The position numbers were made by a program, and so were the translations under genes. The notes beneath the pieces are model-generated. The model was not told the origin of the DNA and did no database searches. It worked only from the letters and a program-made list of their open reading frames with translations. From Clostridium sp. C8-1-8 (GTDB lineage Bacteria > Bacillota > Clostridia > Clostridiales > Clostridiaceae), in contig NZ_JAABNO010000006.1 in the NCBI RefSeq assembly GCF_009928445.1, positions 124,001-188,000 of the forward strand: a stretch of 64,000 nucleotides of DNA. Direction: 5' to 3'. Shown here in pieces: positions 36,708 through 47,006 of the stretch; position 1 is the first letter of the stretch, and each line of letters opens with the position of its first letter.

Positions 36708-37763
36708 CTAATTTAGTTGTTTCACAGATCTTCCTGTAGCCCAGGGTATGTTATTGTTAAATAGTTTGAAAAATAGCTTTTGTATTACTGCAGCCTTTAA
36801 AACTGCTATAAGTATCTTATATATTACTTGTCCTGTTTTTAATTGTATCCCCATAAAACCTAGCACTTGAAAAACTATTATCATAGAGACTCTTTCAAAA
36901 CCACATAATATAATAGTATTTTTACCCATATCAGCTAAATACGTAGATTTGCTCAATGAAAAGGCTACAATTATATTAGCAGCAATTAAAATAAATGTTA
37001 TGAATAAAGTAATTATTTGAGCAACTGTAGTATTTATAAACGCAATTGATGATATATCAGAATGTCTCCTAATAGCCTCATCTAATACAGAGAACTTACA
37101 GTAAATATAGAATGTAACTATCAAAGTTATGATACCAAACATTTTAATAATTTTTTTAGTTTTATCGTCAGTCTTACTCATCGATAAGCTTTCTAACTTA
37201 GGATAAATTAAATCACCTATACAATAAAAAAACGTATAGTATATAGCGCTATCTATATTTAAAAACATTGTTGTATTAAAAGGCATTTTAAGAAAAAATG
37301 CACTCATAATAGTCATAGTAAATGTTATTATGACTATTAAAATAGATTTTTTCAAAATTCTATTTAATATGTAATAAATTATTTGTATTGAAAATAAGCA
37401 AGTTAAAAACCATAATTGAACGGCAAAATCGATATGATCCCTAACTCCAAACAAACCTTGTGTTAAAAAAGCAGGAATCTTACTTACATCTCCATTATTA
37501 ACAACTATTTCAACAACTATATTAATAGCACAAAAGAACATATAAGGCACTAGGGTTCCTTTTATACATTTTATAATATAATCTTTTGCTGTTAATACTT
37601 TTCTCCTAGAGAAGAAAAAACCTGATAAAAAAAAGAATAGTGGAACATGATATCTAAATACGAAAGTTGTAATTATGTCTTGTGGTCCTATATGACCGAT
37701 AAAAATAGCTAATATTGCAAGTCCTTTACAAACATCAACCCATTCTACCCTTTTAGTCTCCAT
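36708..37763 (-). CDS. Membrane acyltransferase (acyltransferase family 3)
   Basis: 351 residues with about 10 membrane helices. The N-terminus VEWVDVCKGLAILAIFIGHI holds the conserved His of the OafA/Acyl_transf_3 family, followed by FRYHVPLFFFLSGFFF. Such enzymes O-acetylate exported glycans or surface sugars. ATG follows CAGGAGGG. It stands alone between two terminators and probably decorates one of the polysaccharides made nearby. Confidence 0.9.
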   Translation of the reverse strand: METKRVEWVDVCKGLAILAIFIGHIGPQDIITTFVFRYHVPLFFFLSGFFFSRRKVLTAKDYIIKCIKGTLVPYMFFCAINIVVEIVVNNGDVSKIPAFLTQGLFGVRDHIDFAVQLWFLTCLFSIQIIYYILNRILKKSILIVIITFTMTIMSAFFLKMPFNTTMFLNIDSAIYYTFFYCIGDLIYPKLESLSMSKTDDKTKKIIKMFGIITLIVTFYIYCKFSVLDEAIRRHSDISSIAFINTTVAQIITLFITFILIAANIIVAFSLSKSTYLADMGKNTIILCGFERVSMIIVFQVLGFMGIQLKTGQVIYKILIAVLKAAVIQKLFFKLFNNNIPWATGRSVKQLN

Positions 37764-37872
37764 TATAATGCCCTCCTGTATATGTCAGCTTCTCTTTCAT
37801 TTAGATTATACATTAGAAAACTCATCTTATCAATTTTCAGCAATTATCTACAATAATTTATATTATACATCA

Positions 37873-37913
37873 AAAAGAGCCACTAGCAACATTTACGCCA
37901 TCAGTGGTCTCTT
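37873..37913 (-). terminator. Terminator of the 38068 gene
   Basis: On the minus strand AGAGACCACT pairs with AGTGGCTCT around an 18-base loop (one mismatch), followed by TTTTTGATG. Confidence 0.7.
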
Positions 37914-37998
37914 TCGCAGTTTAGTAGTATTATACTTTCTATAATATAAAATATTATATCTTAAATTAATAACAATACTCCTATATTTAATTATATTG

Positions 37999-38064
37999 TA
38001 CAAGCTCCTCAAAGCATCAGATACCTAACCACTTAATTTCAACACAAAGATTTTACAGCGCCTA
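37999..38064 (+). repeat. Repeat R2, copy D
   Basis: Carries CAAGCTC, AAGCATC, CTAACCACTTAATTTCAACAC in the same order as the copies near 50475, 51656 and 60620. It ends at the stop of the 38068 gene. Diverged copy. Confidence 0.6.
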
Positions 38065-38067
38065 CCG

Positions 38068-38676
38068 TTATTTAAATAAATCCTTAAGAATACCTAAATT
38101 ATTTTTAATATATTCCCTCAAATCTACTTTTATCTTTATAGAACTGCCTTCTACCTTAGCTTCATTAATCTTTATTTTCTGTAGCTTTAATATTATCTTA
38201 CTCTGTGCTTCATCTATATAGATAAGATCATTTTCATGGTTCTTAAGCTCTTTCATCACTGTACTGTTTGATATTTTTATCTTTCCTATCTGAGCACTTT
38301 GCAAAGCTAATACGATGTTATTATTCTCTGTACCTACATCAAATACCATCTTGTATTGAGAGTTTAAAGAACCTATTAAGTTTACTTTTTGATAAAAAAC
38401 TATGTTATTATTTTCTATTTGAGCCTTAAAATCATGGACATTATTGTTTGCAGCAATTAATGTATTTAATTTAGTTTCATCTATGGAAAGATTTAAGGAA
38501 AAGTTTTTAAGATCTAAAGCCTTAGTGTCTAGTAAATTGCTATCCGAGGCATTTACCTTACTTTTATCGAAGTAATCCACTTCTTTTTCAGGCTTTATTA
38601 AGAATATTCCTACCCCTATAAGTATAATTAATACAATTATTATCGTAGAACCTGCTATTTTTGTTCTTCTTTTCAT
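38068..38676 (-). CDS. Membrane-anchored YpmS-like protein (DUF2140-like)
   Basis: 202 residues. One N-terminal membrane helix (TIIIVLIILIGVGIFLI), then an extracytoplasmic alternating-strand domain (NNIVFYQKVNLIGSLNSQYK, NNIVLALQSAQIGKIKI) that resembles YpmS and other DUF2140 proteins. The role of that family is not established. Length is normal. It is monocistronic. Confidence 0.65.
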   Translation of the reverse strand: MKRRTKIAGSTIIIVLIILIGVGIFLIKPEKEVDYFDKSKVNASDSNLLDTKALDLKNFSLNLSIDETKLNTLIAANNNVHDFKAQIENNNIVFYQKVNLIGSLNSQYKMVFDVGTENNNIVLALQSAQIGKIKISNSTVMKELKNHENDLIYIDEAQSKIILKLQKIKINEAKVEGSSIKIKVDLREYIKNNLGILKDLFK

Positions 38677-39004
38677 AAAAGACCATCCAATCTTATTAAA
38701 TTTTGCTAGTAGCCTACGTATTGCCTAGGCAATTATCGGCTTTGCAATCAGCTTAATATTCACTATCTTTGTTTCACACATAATTATATATATGTCATTA
38801 TACACACTTTTTATTTATATTATCAATGCTCTGCTTCTTATGTTTATTTTAGCATTTTAACAGCCATACTAATCTAGAAAGTAATAGCAGTTAGTAATTT
38901 TATATCTCCTAGATCTATAGGCAATAGCATTAACGAATAAATAGAATTAACGTTTATAGAAAGTTGTTTCATATAAAAATATACAGGATTTTAGCTGATG
39001 TCCA
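38677..39004. other. Intergenic region between divergent genes
   Basis: No gene. It holds a perfect 14-bp palindrome, ATTGCCTAGGCAAT (38720-38733), about 45 bases before the 38068-gene start, a possible operator. No clear promoter was seen for the rightward gene. Confidence 0.4.
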
Positions 39005-39463
39005 TTGGAAAAAGATGAGTCCAAGTTTTTTAATATTTTAAATAACACTATCAGATCCAGCTCATTAGAATACAATTATGATGGGAACAAAGTTCCCATG
39101 GGGTTTGGAATAAACAAATCTAAAACAAAAATAAAAATTAAAAAACCATATAATAACAACCTAACCTTTGATATAAAAACACAAATAGATGCTGCCTTAG
39201 AAGAGGTCAGCGAAGACTACAAAGATACAAATCGTATTGAAGAAGAGCTTGAACTTTATATTAAGGATAAACTAACTCATCTTTGCGAAAAACTCAAAGA
39301 GAATAAGTTGGATACTCTTAATCTTCAGCGGATATATTGGGCTAAAAACTCTTCTTACAACCTTTCAGATGATTGGCTGGAAGGTAAGTATAGCAAAGTT
39401 AACTTCAATATAAGCGTTAAAGTTGATATAAACTCATCTGGTGTATTAAAGATGAGATATTAA
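39005..39463 (+). CDS. Orphan Ger(x)C C-terminal-like domain protein
   Basis: 152 residues from TTG at 39005, as an in-frame stop lies just upstream; no strong ribosome site is present. The pattern IEEELELYIKDKLTHLCEKL, then LDTLNLQRIYW, DDWLEGKYSKVNFNISVKVD and SSGVLKM follows the C-terminal domain of Ger(x)C nutrient-receptor lipoproteins. The lipobox, the N-terminal domain and the GerA/GerB partners are missing. It is either a degraded gerC or a recruited domain. Confidence 0.6.
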   Translation: MEKDESKFFNILNNTIRSSSLEYNYDGNKVPMGFGINKSKTKIKIKKPYNNNLTFDIKTQIDAALEEVSEDYKDTNRIEEELELYIKDKLTHLCEKLKENKLDTLNLQRIYWAKNSSYNLSDDWLEGKYSKVNFNISVKVDINSSGVLKMRY

Positions 39464-39480
39464 TTTCAATAAAATGAAAA

Positions 39481-39513
39481 GCTGCTACCTTAGCTTAACG
39501 CCTTGGTAGCAGC
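39481..39513. terminator. Bidirectional terminator
   Basis: GCTGCTACC pairs with GGTAGCAGC; A-rich on the left (AAAATGAAAA) and T-rich on the right side further on. It serves convergent genes at 39005 (+) and 39588 (-). Confidence 0.65.
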
Positions 39514-39587
39514 CTTCTATAATTTTTCTAACTACTTTTTACTTAAACTTCCTATTATAAGAATAACCTTTTTAATATGTTAAGCTA

Positions 39588-42500
39588 CTACATATTAGTC
39601 TTCTTGTTTCTTCTCATAACTACATATCCTAGAGCAACTAACATGAATCCTGCTAGAGCTACAGAACCTGTATTGATTGGTGATCCAGTCTTAGGAAGAT
39701 TGTCAGTAGTAGTTATAGTTGTTGGCTTTGATAATGCATTTGACTCTACAACAAAGTAATCTGAACAGTGATTTGTCACGTAAGACACATAACCTTCGCT
39801 ATCAACTTGTACAGTTTTAGCTACTATATCATAGTTGTTCTTGTCTGTATAGAATCTACCAACATCAACAGTCTTATTTGCCCATTGCTTTCCTACATAA
39901 ACCTTAGCAGTAGCCTTACCTGGTAAGTAACCATCGTAAGTATATGAGAATGTAGCATACTCAACTTCTTTTCCTGCATCAGATTTAAGTTTATTTCCAA
40001 TGGTGCTTATAAGCTCAGCAGATGGTTCCTTTAAGGATAAATCTATCTTGTCCATTCCTGCAAACTTATCTGCAGTTATGTCCTTACCATTAAATGTCCA
40101 ACCTACCTTATTTCCAACAAAGCTTAAGGAAATATCTTTACCATCAATTGCACTAAAGAACTTAGTATCAACTACTGGTTTTTCTTCTATACCTACTTTT
40201 ACTGTTTTTCCTTCATAATTTGTGTTTCTCTTTTCGATAGACATTATGAATAGATCTACTAGGTAATCTCTGTTTCCACCAATATTAAGTTCATTTGCTT
40301 TAGTTATACTTGCCTTGTCTTTGTCAGTTGGATCAATAAGCTCTCCACCGCTGTTTAAGTCATAAAGCACTGGAACGGTTCCTTTTAACTTAATACTAAA
40401 GTCCTTAGTATCGCTTATCTTTCCTTTTGATATAGTTGCAGTTAACTTAACATCTGTGTCAAATAGTGGTCTTGCAAGTGTTCCGTCCTTAGAAACTAAA
40501 CCTGATGGATTAGATGCCCAAGTTATAGCAGTTCCATTTGAACCATTGCCAGATAGTATAAGTGGTTTAGTAACACTAGTTGCACTATCACCATCTGCAT
40601 ATTTCACTTGTAAGCTGTCCTTATCTGAACTTACTGACTGAGTATCATTAAGAACTACAGTCTTATTTATAGCATTATCAGCCAAGGTTACAAACTTAAA
40701 GCTTACCACCTTATTGTTTCCATCTAACTCATAAACTCCTAAGTATTTATTCTTAGTGTAATCACCAAGAGCTATATCACTACCTGAGGTATATGGATTA
40801 GTAACAAATGTTCCTGTTGGTGCTGTATCTCCTACATTAGGTGTTGTTACAGTGCCGTCTAAAACTTTAACTGCTAGGTGGTTTCCTTGTGCTGCTGTTC
40901 CAGTTATCTTAGTTGTTCCTGTAGCTGTTCCTACCGCTGAAGTTAAAGTAACTTCTGGAGCTGTTCTGTTAATTTGTTCATTTGTTAAAGTTACTGCTTT
41001 GAAGCCTACAACCTTGTTGTTTGAATCTAATTCATATACACCTAGATATTTATTCTTAGCGTAATCTCCTAAGCTAATATCTGAACCTGAAGTATATGGA
41101 TTTATCTTTACAAGAGCTGATGGAAGTACATCTCCCTTGCTAGGAACTTTAACTACTGTGTCTGATACTATAACTGCTAGGTGATTGCCTATAGCTGCAT
41201 TTGCCAATACCTTAGTTTTTCCTAAAGTAGATCCCTTTGCAGCAGCTGCTGCCAAGTCATAAGAAGCTGTATTGATATCTTCATTTGTTAAAGTAACTTG
41301 CTTAAAGCCTACTACCTTACCATTTGCATCTACTTCATAAACTCCTAGGTACTTGTTCTTTGTGTAGTCTCCAAGGTTTATGTCGGTTCCAGAAACGTAT
41401 GGGTTTGTTACTCCTGTTCCTGTTGGTGCTGCATCTCCTACATTTGATGTTGGAAGTGTAGTGTCTGATACCTTAACCACTAAGTGGTTTCCTTGCCCTA
41501 CTGTTGCTGTAACCTTAGTTTCTCCTAAAGTTGTTCCCTTCTGAGGTGCTACAGTCACTTCTGGAGCTGTTCTATTGATGTCTTCATTGCTTAAAGCTAC
41601 TAATCTAAAGCCTACAACTTTGTTGTCAGCATCTAATTCGTATACTGCTACGTACTTGTTCTTTGTGTAATCTCCTAAGTTTATATCTGAACCTGAAATA
41701 TATGGATTTATTATTCCAAGTCCTTGCGGCATTGCATCACCTTTGTTTGGTATTGCTACTACCGCATCTGATACCATAACTGCTAAGTGGTTACCTATTG
41801 CTGATTGTGCTATTATCTTAGTCTTTCCTAAAGCACTTCCCTTATCTGCTGCTGCAGCTATATCAGCTGAAGTTCTGTTTATATCTTCATTTGCTAAAGT
41901 TATTAGCTTAAAACCTACAACTTTATTGTTTGAATCTACTTCGTAAACTTCTAAATATTTATTCTTAGCATAATCTCCTAAGCTAATATCTGTTCCTGAT
42001 ACATATGGGTTTGTTACTCCTGTTCCTGTTGGCACTGCATCTCCTACATTTACATTTGTAGTTGCTGTGTCTGAAACCTTAACCACTAGGTGATTGCCAT
42101 TGCCAGCTGTTGCTGTAACCTTAGTATCTCCTACCTTTGTTCCTGACTCTGCATCTGCAGTTACTTCTGGAGCTGTTCTGTTTATGTCTTCATTTTGAAG
42201 AGTGATTGTCTTGTAACTTACTATGTTTCCATCCTTGTCTACTTCATAAACTCCTAGATATTTATTCTTAGTGTAATCTCCAAGGTTTATGTCAGTTCCA
42301 GAAACATATGGATTAGTTACTCCTGTTCCTGTTGGTGCAGCTTCTCCCTTGTTTGCAACTGGAAGTTCTGTATCAGAAATCTTAACTAAAAGGTGGTTAC
42401 CATTTCCTGCTGTAGCATTGATCTTAGTCTCACCTAAAGTAGTTCCTTTTTCAACTGTTGCAGTAACTTCTGGTGCAGTTGTATTTATATCTTCATTAGT

Positions 42501-45500
42501 TAATACAACTTCTTTAAAGCCTACTATCTTGCCATCTTTATCTACTTCATAAACTCCTAGATACTTATTCTTTGTGTAGTCTCCAAGGTCTATGTCAGTT
42601 CCAGAAACATATGGGTTTGTTACTCCTGTTCCTGTTGGTGCTACATCTCCTACATTTACTACTGGAAGGGTAGTGTCTGAAACCTTAACTACTAAGTGGT
42701 TTCCTTCTCCTACTGTTGCAGTAACTTGAGTCTTACCTCCAGTTGTTCCTTTCTCTGGAGCTACAGTAACTTCTGGTGCCGTTCTATTGATCTCTTCATT
42801 TGTTAAAGTAACTTGCTTAAAGCCTACTACCTTATCATTTGAGTCAAGTTCGTAAACAGCTAGATACTTATTCTTAGTGTAATCTCCTAAGTTTATGTCT
42901 GCTCCTGAAGTATAAGGATTAGTTACCCCTTCACCTACTGGTGCTGAATCTCCTATATTTACCGCTGGAATCTCTGTAGCTGAAACCTTCACTGCAAGGT
43001 GATTTCCGTTTCCTGCAGTTGCTGTAACCTTAGTATTACCTAAAGTTGTTCCTTGCTCAGGATCTAAAGTAACTTCTGGTGCTGTTCTGTTAATATCTTC
43101 ATTTGTCAAAGTTACTGCCTTAAAGCCTACAACTTTGCCATTTGAATCAACTTCATAAACAGCTATATACTTATTCTTAGTGTAATCTCCAAGGTTTATG
43201 TCAGTTCCTGAAACGTATGGATTAGTTACTCCTGTTCCTGTTGGTTCTTCATCACCTATGTTTACTGTTGGTATTTCTGCATCAGAAACCTTAAGTACTA
43301 AATGATTGCCAGTTCCTGCTGTTGCAGTTATCTTAGTTTCTCCAGTGTTTGTTCCTTTTTCTGGAGCTACAGTAACTTCTGGCGCTGTTCTGTTTATCTG
43401 CTCATCATCTAAAATTATAGTCTTAAAGCCTACAATCTTATCATTCTTATCTAATTCATAAACGCCTAAGTATCTATTCTTAGTATAATCACCTAAGTTA
43501 ACATCTGTACCTGAGGTATAAGGATTAGTTACTCCTTCTCCTACTGGTGCTGCATCACCTATGTTTACTGAAGGCAATGCCTTGTCTGAAATCTTAACTG
43601 CTAAGTGGTTTCCTGTTCCTGCTGTTGCAGTTACCTGAGTCTTACCAGTGCCAGTTCCTTTTTCAGCATCTGCAGTAACTTCTGGTGCTGTTCTGTTTAT
43701 GTCTGCATCACTTAAAGCTATTAGCTTAAAGCCAATTACATTATTATCTGAATCTAATTCATAAACTGCTACGTATCTGTTCTTAGTATAATCACCTAAG
43801 TTAATATCTGTACCTGAAGTATATGGATTAGTTATTCCAAGGCCTAACGGCATAGCATCACCTTTATTTGGTGCTGAAACTGCTATTTCAGATACCATAA
43901 CTGCTAGATGATTTCCTATTCCAGCTGTTGCATTTATCTTAGTTCTACCTAAAACATCTCCTTTTTCAGGACTTGCTACTATTTCAGGAGAAACTCTATT
44001 TACATCTTCATTTGTTAAAGTTATAAGTTTGAAACCTACCACTTTTTCATTTGAATCTAATTCATAAACACCTAAGTATTTATTGTTTACATAGTCCCCT
44101 AGGTTTACATCTGTTCCTGAGGTATATGGATTTGTTATTCCTAAACCTGTTTCCATATAATCTCCTGTGTTTGGAGTTCCTAGAGGTACGTTTGAAACCT
44201 TAACTGCTATATGGTCACCGATTCCTGGAACTACGTTAACCTTTGTGCTTCCATTGTTAGTTCCTTGTCCAACATTAGCCACTATAGCTTTAGCTTCTCT
44301 GTTTATATCTTCATTTGATAAGTTTACTAGCTTAAAGCCTACAACTTTTTCATTTGTATCTAATTCATATACTGCTATATATTTGTTAACAGTGTAATCG
44401 CCAAGATCAATATCTGTGTTTGAAGTATATGGGTTAGTCACTCCTACTCCTGTTGGAGCATCATCGCCTATGTTTGCAGTTGATACAACTGTTGAAGAAA
44501 CTTTAACTGCTGTATGGTTACCAGGTTGAGGTGATGTTATAAGCTTACTTTGTCCTGTAGTGCTGCCTTTTTCTGGATCTGCTGTTATAGCTGGAGCTGC
44601 TATATTTATTTCATTAGTTGTTAGTTCTAGCAATCTGAACCCTACAACCATATTATCTCCGTCTAATTCATATACACCTACATACTTATTTTGAGTGTAA
44701 TTACCAAGATATAAATCAGAACCTGGAACATAAGCATTAGTAACTCCTTCTCCTGTTGGAGCTGGATCACCTATATAAGGTGTCTTCAGAGTAGAGTCTG
44801 AAACCTTTACTGCAATATGATTGCCAAAGCCTGGAGTAACATTTATCTTAGTATCTGCAGTATTACTGCCTTTTTCTGCACTAGCATTTATTAGTTTAGC
44901 AGTAGTATTTACTTCTGCTGCTGATAACTTTATTAGCTTAAAGCCTAGAACCTTATCATTTTGATCAAGCTCGTATACTCCTAAATACTTATTTAAGGTA
45001 TAGTCTCCAAGATTTATATCTGAACCTGAGTTATAAGGATTGTATACTCCTCCACCTATTGGAGCATTATCTCCTTCTACTGGAGTTTCTATAAGGTTAT
45101 CAGAAACCTTAACTGCAATGTGATGAGTTACATCTGAAGTATTTACCATAACTCTAGTTTCCTGACTATTAGTTCCCTTTACTGCTGTTGCATCTACTGA
45201 GCTTGGTATACCATAGATCTGGCTATCTTGAAGATTAATAAGCTTAAAGCCTACAACCTTCTCACTGCTGTCTAGTTCATATACTCCTAAATATCTATTT
45301 ATGTTGTAATTATCTAAATTAATATCATTACCTGCTACATATGGATTAGTAACTGCTGTACCTGTTGGTGCTGCATCTCCCTTATTCGGAGTAGCAATCG
45401 TAGCATTTGAATATTTCACTGCTAAGTGATTGCCATCAGCTGGAGCTGCATTTACTTTGGTGTCCCCTACCTGTGTTCCTTTAGCTGCAGTGGCAGTTAA

Positions 45501-46973
45501 AGCTGCTGCTGGTTCTTGAGTTGGAGTAGGCTGAGATGAACCACCAGTTGATGCTTCTCCCCCATCTAAAGCTCCATTGAGGCTTATTATTCTTTCCTTT
45601 GTTGGACTTCCATAAAGTATAGATATCTTACCTGCACTTGTTGGATTTTCAGAGGTATTATAGGTTACACTTATCTCTCCCGTCTGCCCTGGGCTAAGAG
45701 TACTCCCCACACCAGTTCTGTTTACAGTAAAGTCTCCTGTAGCTTTAATGTCTACAATATTTATAGACTGCTCTGATATATTAGTTATAGTTACTTTCTT
45801 AGTTAGTTCGTTAGTAGCTGCATTAAAGAACAAGCTACTGTTTGATACCTTAAGATCATAGCCCTGAAGCTTTCCTCCAAAGACTTTAAGATATATTTGT
45901 CCATTGCTTTCATATAAGAATAATACATCTCCGTTTGTTGAGTTAATTGATGCGTTAGCTACTGTTGTCTGAGCAACCTGCTGTGCAGCTCCAAAGGTTT
46001 CTCCTAGATCACCGCTTACCGCATAGTATACATAGCTTCCATCTGAGAATCCAGTTACTACGTTTCCATACCAGTCATCACTTAAGGATCTACCTTGAGA
46101 AACTTGGTTATTACCCATATCTGGCGTTGTTGAAATTCCAGTTGACAAGTTAACCTTTACACCACTACTGCTTTGACCTGCGATAAGCAAGTAGCTTGCG
46201 TCGGCTGTTGCAGCAATGCTTCCAACTGAGTAGAACACTTGATTTCCTGGCATATGTGGTGCACTAAAGGTCTGTCCATGATCAGTACTTATATAATAAG
46301 TAATGCTTGGATTATCTTTTTGAACTATTACATTGTGAGTGAATGGATCTACATGCACATCTGAGAATACATATGACTCATTAAAATCATAATGAGAGAA
46401 AGTATCTCCTCCATCTTCACTCTTATAAAAGTTTTGTCCATTTTTATCAATGAAATATAAATAGTTACCATCTGTAGTCATATGTACACTCGATCCCATA
46501 CCCATCATTCCCATACCATTGGATGCACCTACATCTACTGGTTGAGAGAAGGTTGCTGCATGATCAGTACTTCTTGAAAGCTTAATCATGCTGTTTTCTA
46601 TCCAGGTTACATATACTATCCCCGATGATGATACTGCTACTTCAGCTTCATAGTTAGAGTTATAAACACTTACACTTGGGATAAAGCTTGCACCATTATC
46701 TGTGCTTTTGGCTACTCTGATACCTTCATTACTTCTGTAAACTGCATATATAGTTCCATCAGAACCAACAGCAAGCTTTCTTGAAGTATTTCCGTTTTGT
46801 AGTGTTGGACTACTTCCAACATCACTGACTAAAAGCGCCCCATAAAGGCTGCCATCAGTGTCTGCTTTTGCAATAAGTGATTTGTTTATTCCAGATAGTT
46901 GTACTACATCTACCAAAAGCATAGCAAGTACAACAAGGAACGTCACAAATCGTTTAGCGCTTTTGCTCCTCAT
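39588..46973 (-). CDS. Giant repetitive LPKTG surface protein (2461 aa)
   Basis: Signal peptide about 1-37 (RFVTFLVVLAMLLVDVVQL). Residues about 40-375 form a sialidase-like BNR beta-propeller, with Asp-box-like turns such as SEDGGDTF, STDNGASF and STDHGQTF. Residues about 375-470 resemble an Ig-like choice-of-anchor domain (NISEQSINIVDIKATGDF). Residues about 488-2103 are 16 tandem repeats of about 101 residues. A bacterial Ig-like module (about 2105-2190) and an Ala/Lys-rich domain follow, then LPKTG near 2426, a membrane helix and a basic tail. ATG follows AAGGGGGAT. It would be covalently fixed to the cell wall by sortase, with the repeats as a stalk. Catalytic residues of a true sialidase were not identified, so binding is more likely than hydrolysis. 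Confidence 0.92.
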   Translation of the reverse strand: MRSKSAKRFVTFLVVLAMLLVDVVQLSGINKSLIAKADTDGSLYGALLVSDVGSSPTLQNGNTSRKLAVGSDGTIYAVYRSNEGIRVAKSTDNGASFIPSVSVYNSNYEAEVAVSSSGIVYVTWIENSMIKLSRSTDHAATFSQPVDVGASNGMGMMGMGSSVHMTTDGNYLYFIDKNGQNFYKSEDGGDTFSHYDFNESYVFSDVHVDPFTHNVIVQKDNPSITYYISTDHGQTFSAPHMPGNQVFYSVGSIAATADASYLLIAGQSSSGVKVNLSTGISTTPDMGNNQVSQGRSLSDDWYGNVVTGFSDGSYVYYAVSGDLGETFGAAQQVAQTTVANASINSTNGDVLFLYESNGQIYLKVFGGKLQGYDLKVSNSSLFFNAATNELTKKVTITNISEQSINIVDIKATGDFTVNRTGVGSTLSPGQTGEISVTYNTSENPTSAGKISILYGSPTKERIISLNGALDGGEASTGGSSQPTPTQEPAAALTATAAKGTQVGDTKVNAAPADGNHLAVKYSNATIATPNKGDAAPTGTAVTNPYVAGNDINLDNYNINRYLGVYELDSSEKVVGFKLINLQDSQIYGIPSSVDATAVKGTNSQETRVMVNTSDVTHHIAVKVSDNLIETPVEGDNAPIGGGVYNPYNSGSDINLGDYTLNKYLGVYELDQNDKVLGFKLIKLSAAEVNTTAKLINASAEKGSNTADTKINVTPGFGNHIAVKVSDSTLKTPYIGDPAPTGEGVTNAYVPGSDLYLGNYTQNKYVGVYELDGDNMVVGFRLLELTTNEINIAAPAITADPEKGSTTGQSKLITSPQPGNHTAVKVSSTVVSTANIGDDAPTGVGVTNPYTSNTDIDLGDYTVNKYIAVYELDTNEKVVGFKLVNLSNEDINREAKAIVANVGQGTNNGSTKVNVVPGIGDHIAVKVSNVPLGTPNTGDYMETGLGITNPYTSGTDVNLGDYVNNKYLGVYELDSNEKVVGFKLITLTNEDVNRVSPEIVASPEKGDVLGRTKINATAGIGNHLAVMVSEIAVSAPNKGDAMPLGLGITNPYTSGTDINLGDYTKNRYVAVYELDSDNNVIGFKLIALSDADINRTAPEVTADAEKGTGTGKTQVTATAGTGNHLAVKISDKALPSVNIGDAAPVGEGVTNPYTSGTDVNLGDYTKNRYLGVYELDKNDKIVGFKTIILDDEQINRTAPEVTVAPEKGTNTGETKITATAGTGNHLVLKVSDAEIPTVNIGDEEPTGTGVTNPYVSGTDINLGDYTKNKYIAVYEVDSNGKVVGFKAVTLTNEDINRTAPEVTLDPEQGTTLGNTKVTATAGNGNHLAVKVSATEIPAVNIGDSAPVGEGVTNPYTSGADINLGDYTKNKYLAVYELDSNDKVVGFKQVTLTNEEINRTAPEVTVAPEKGTTGGKTQVTATVGEGNHLVVKVSDTTLPVVNVGDVAPTGTGVTNPYVSGTDIDLGDYTKNKYLGVYEVDKDGKIVGFKEVVLTNEDINTTAPEVTATVEKGTTLGETKINATAGNGNHLLVKISDTELPVANKGEAAPTGTGVTNPYVSGTDINLGDYTKNKYLGVYEVDKDGNIVSYKTITLQNEDINRTAPEVTADAESGTKVGDTKVTATAGNGNHLVVKVSDTATTNVNVGDAVPTGTGVTNPYVSGTDISLGDYAKNKYLEVYEVDSNNKVVGFKLITLANEDINRTSADIAAAADKGSALGKTKIIAQSAIGNHLAVMVSDAVVAIPNKGDAMPQGLGIINPYISGSDINLGDYTKNKYVAVYELDADNKVVGFRLVALSNEDINRTAPEVTVAPQKGTTLGETKVTATVGQGNHLVVKVSDTTLPTSNVGDAAPTGTGVTNPYVSGTDINLGDYTKNKYLGVYEVDANGKVVGFKQVTLTNEDINTASYDLAAAAAKGSTLGKTKVLANAAIGNHLAVIVSDTVVKVPSKGDVLPSALVKINPYTSGSDISLGDYAKNKYLGVYELDSNNKVVGFKAVTLTNEQINRTAPEVTLTSAVGTATGTTKITGTAAQGNHLAVKVLDGTVTTPNVGDTAPTGTFVTNPYTSGSDIALGDYTKNKYLGVYELDGNNKVVSFKFVTLADNAINKTVVLNDTQSVSSDKDSLQVKYADGDSATSVTKPLILSGNGSNGTAITWASNPSGLVSKDGTLARPLFDTDVKLTATISKGKISDTKDFSIKLKGTVPVLYDLNSGGELIDPTDKDKASITKANELNIGGNRDYLVDLFIMSIEKRNTNYEGKTVKVGIEEKPVVDTKFFSAIDGKDISLSFVGNKVGWTFNGKDITADKFAGMDKIDLSLKEPSAELISTIGNKLKSDAGKEVEYATFSYTYDGYLPGKATAKVYVGKQWANKTVDVGRFYTDKNNYDIVAKTVQVDSEGYVSYVTNHCSDYFVVESNALSKPTTITTTDNLPKTGSPINTGSVALAGFMLVALGYVVMRRNKKTNM
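40660..45510 (-). repeat. 16 tandem coding repeats of about 303 bp
   Basis: Each unit runs from an EVT..PEKGT start, through T..GNHL.VKVSD, NIGD.APTG.GVTNPY, SGTDINLGDYTKNKYL and VYELD..DKVVGFK to TL.NEDINR. Inner units (7 to 14) are most alike; the outer ones (1 to 5) diverge, the usual result of unequal crossover in the centre. Confidence 0.93.
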
Positions 46974-47006
46974 AAGATCCCCCTTACTTCAAATCTTTAT
47001 TTTTTT

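Noticed and set aside
40000..44397. Several rightward frames of 60-90 codons inside the giant gene
   Set aside because: They recur because the coding repeats recur; all are antisense shadows without start signals.
40660..45510. Tandem 303-bp repeats considered as a CRISPR-like or satellite array
   Set aside because: The period keeps an open frame throughout, so they are coding repeats.
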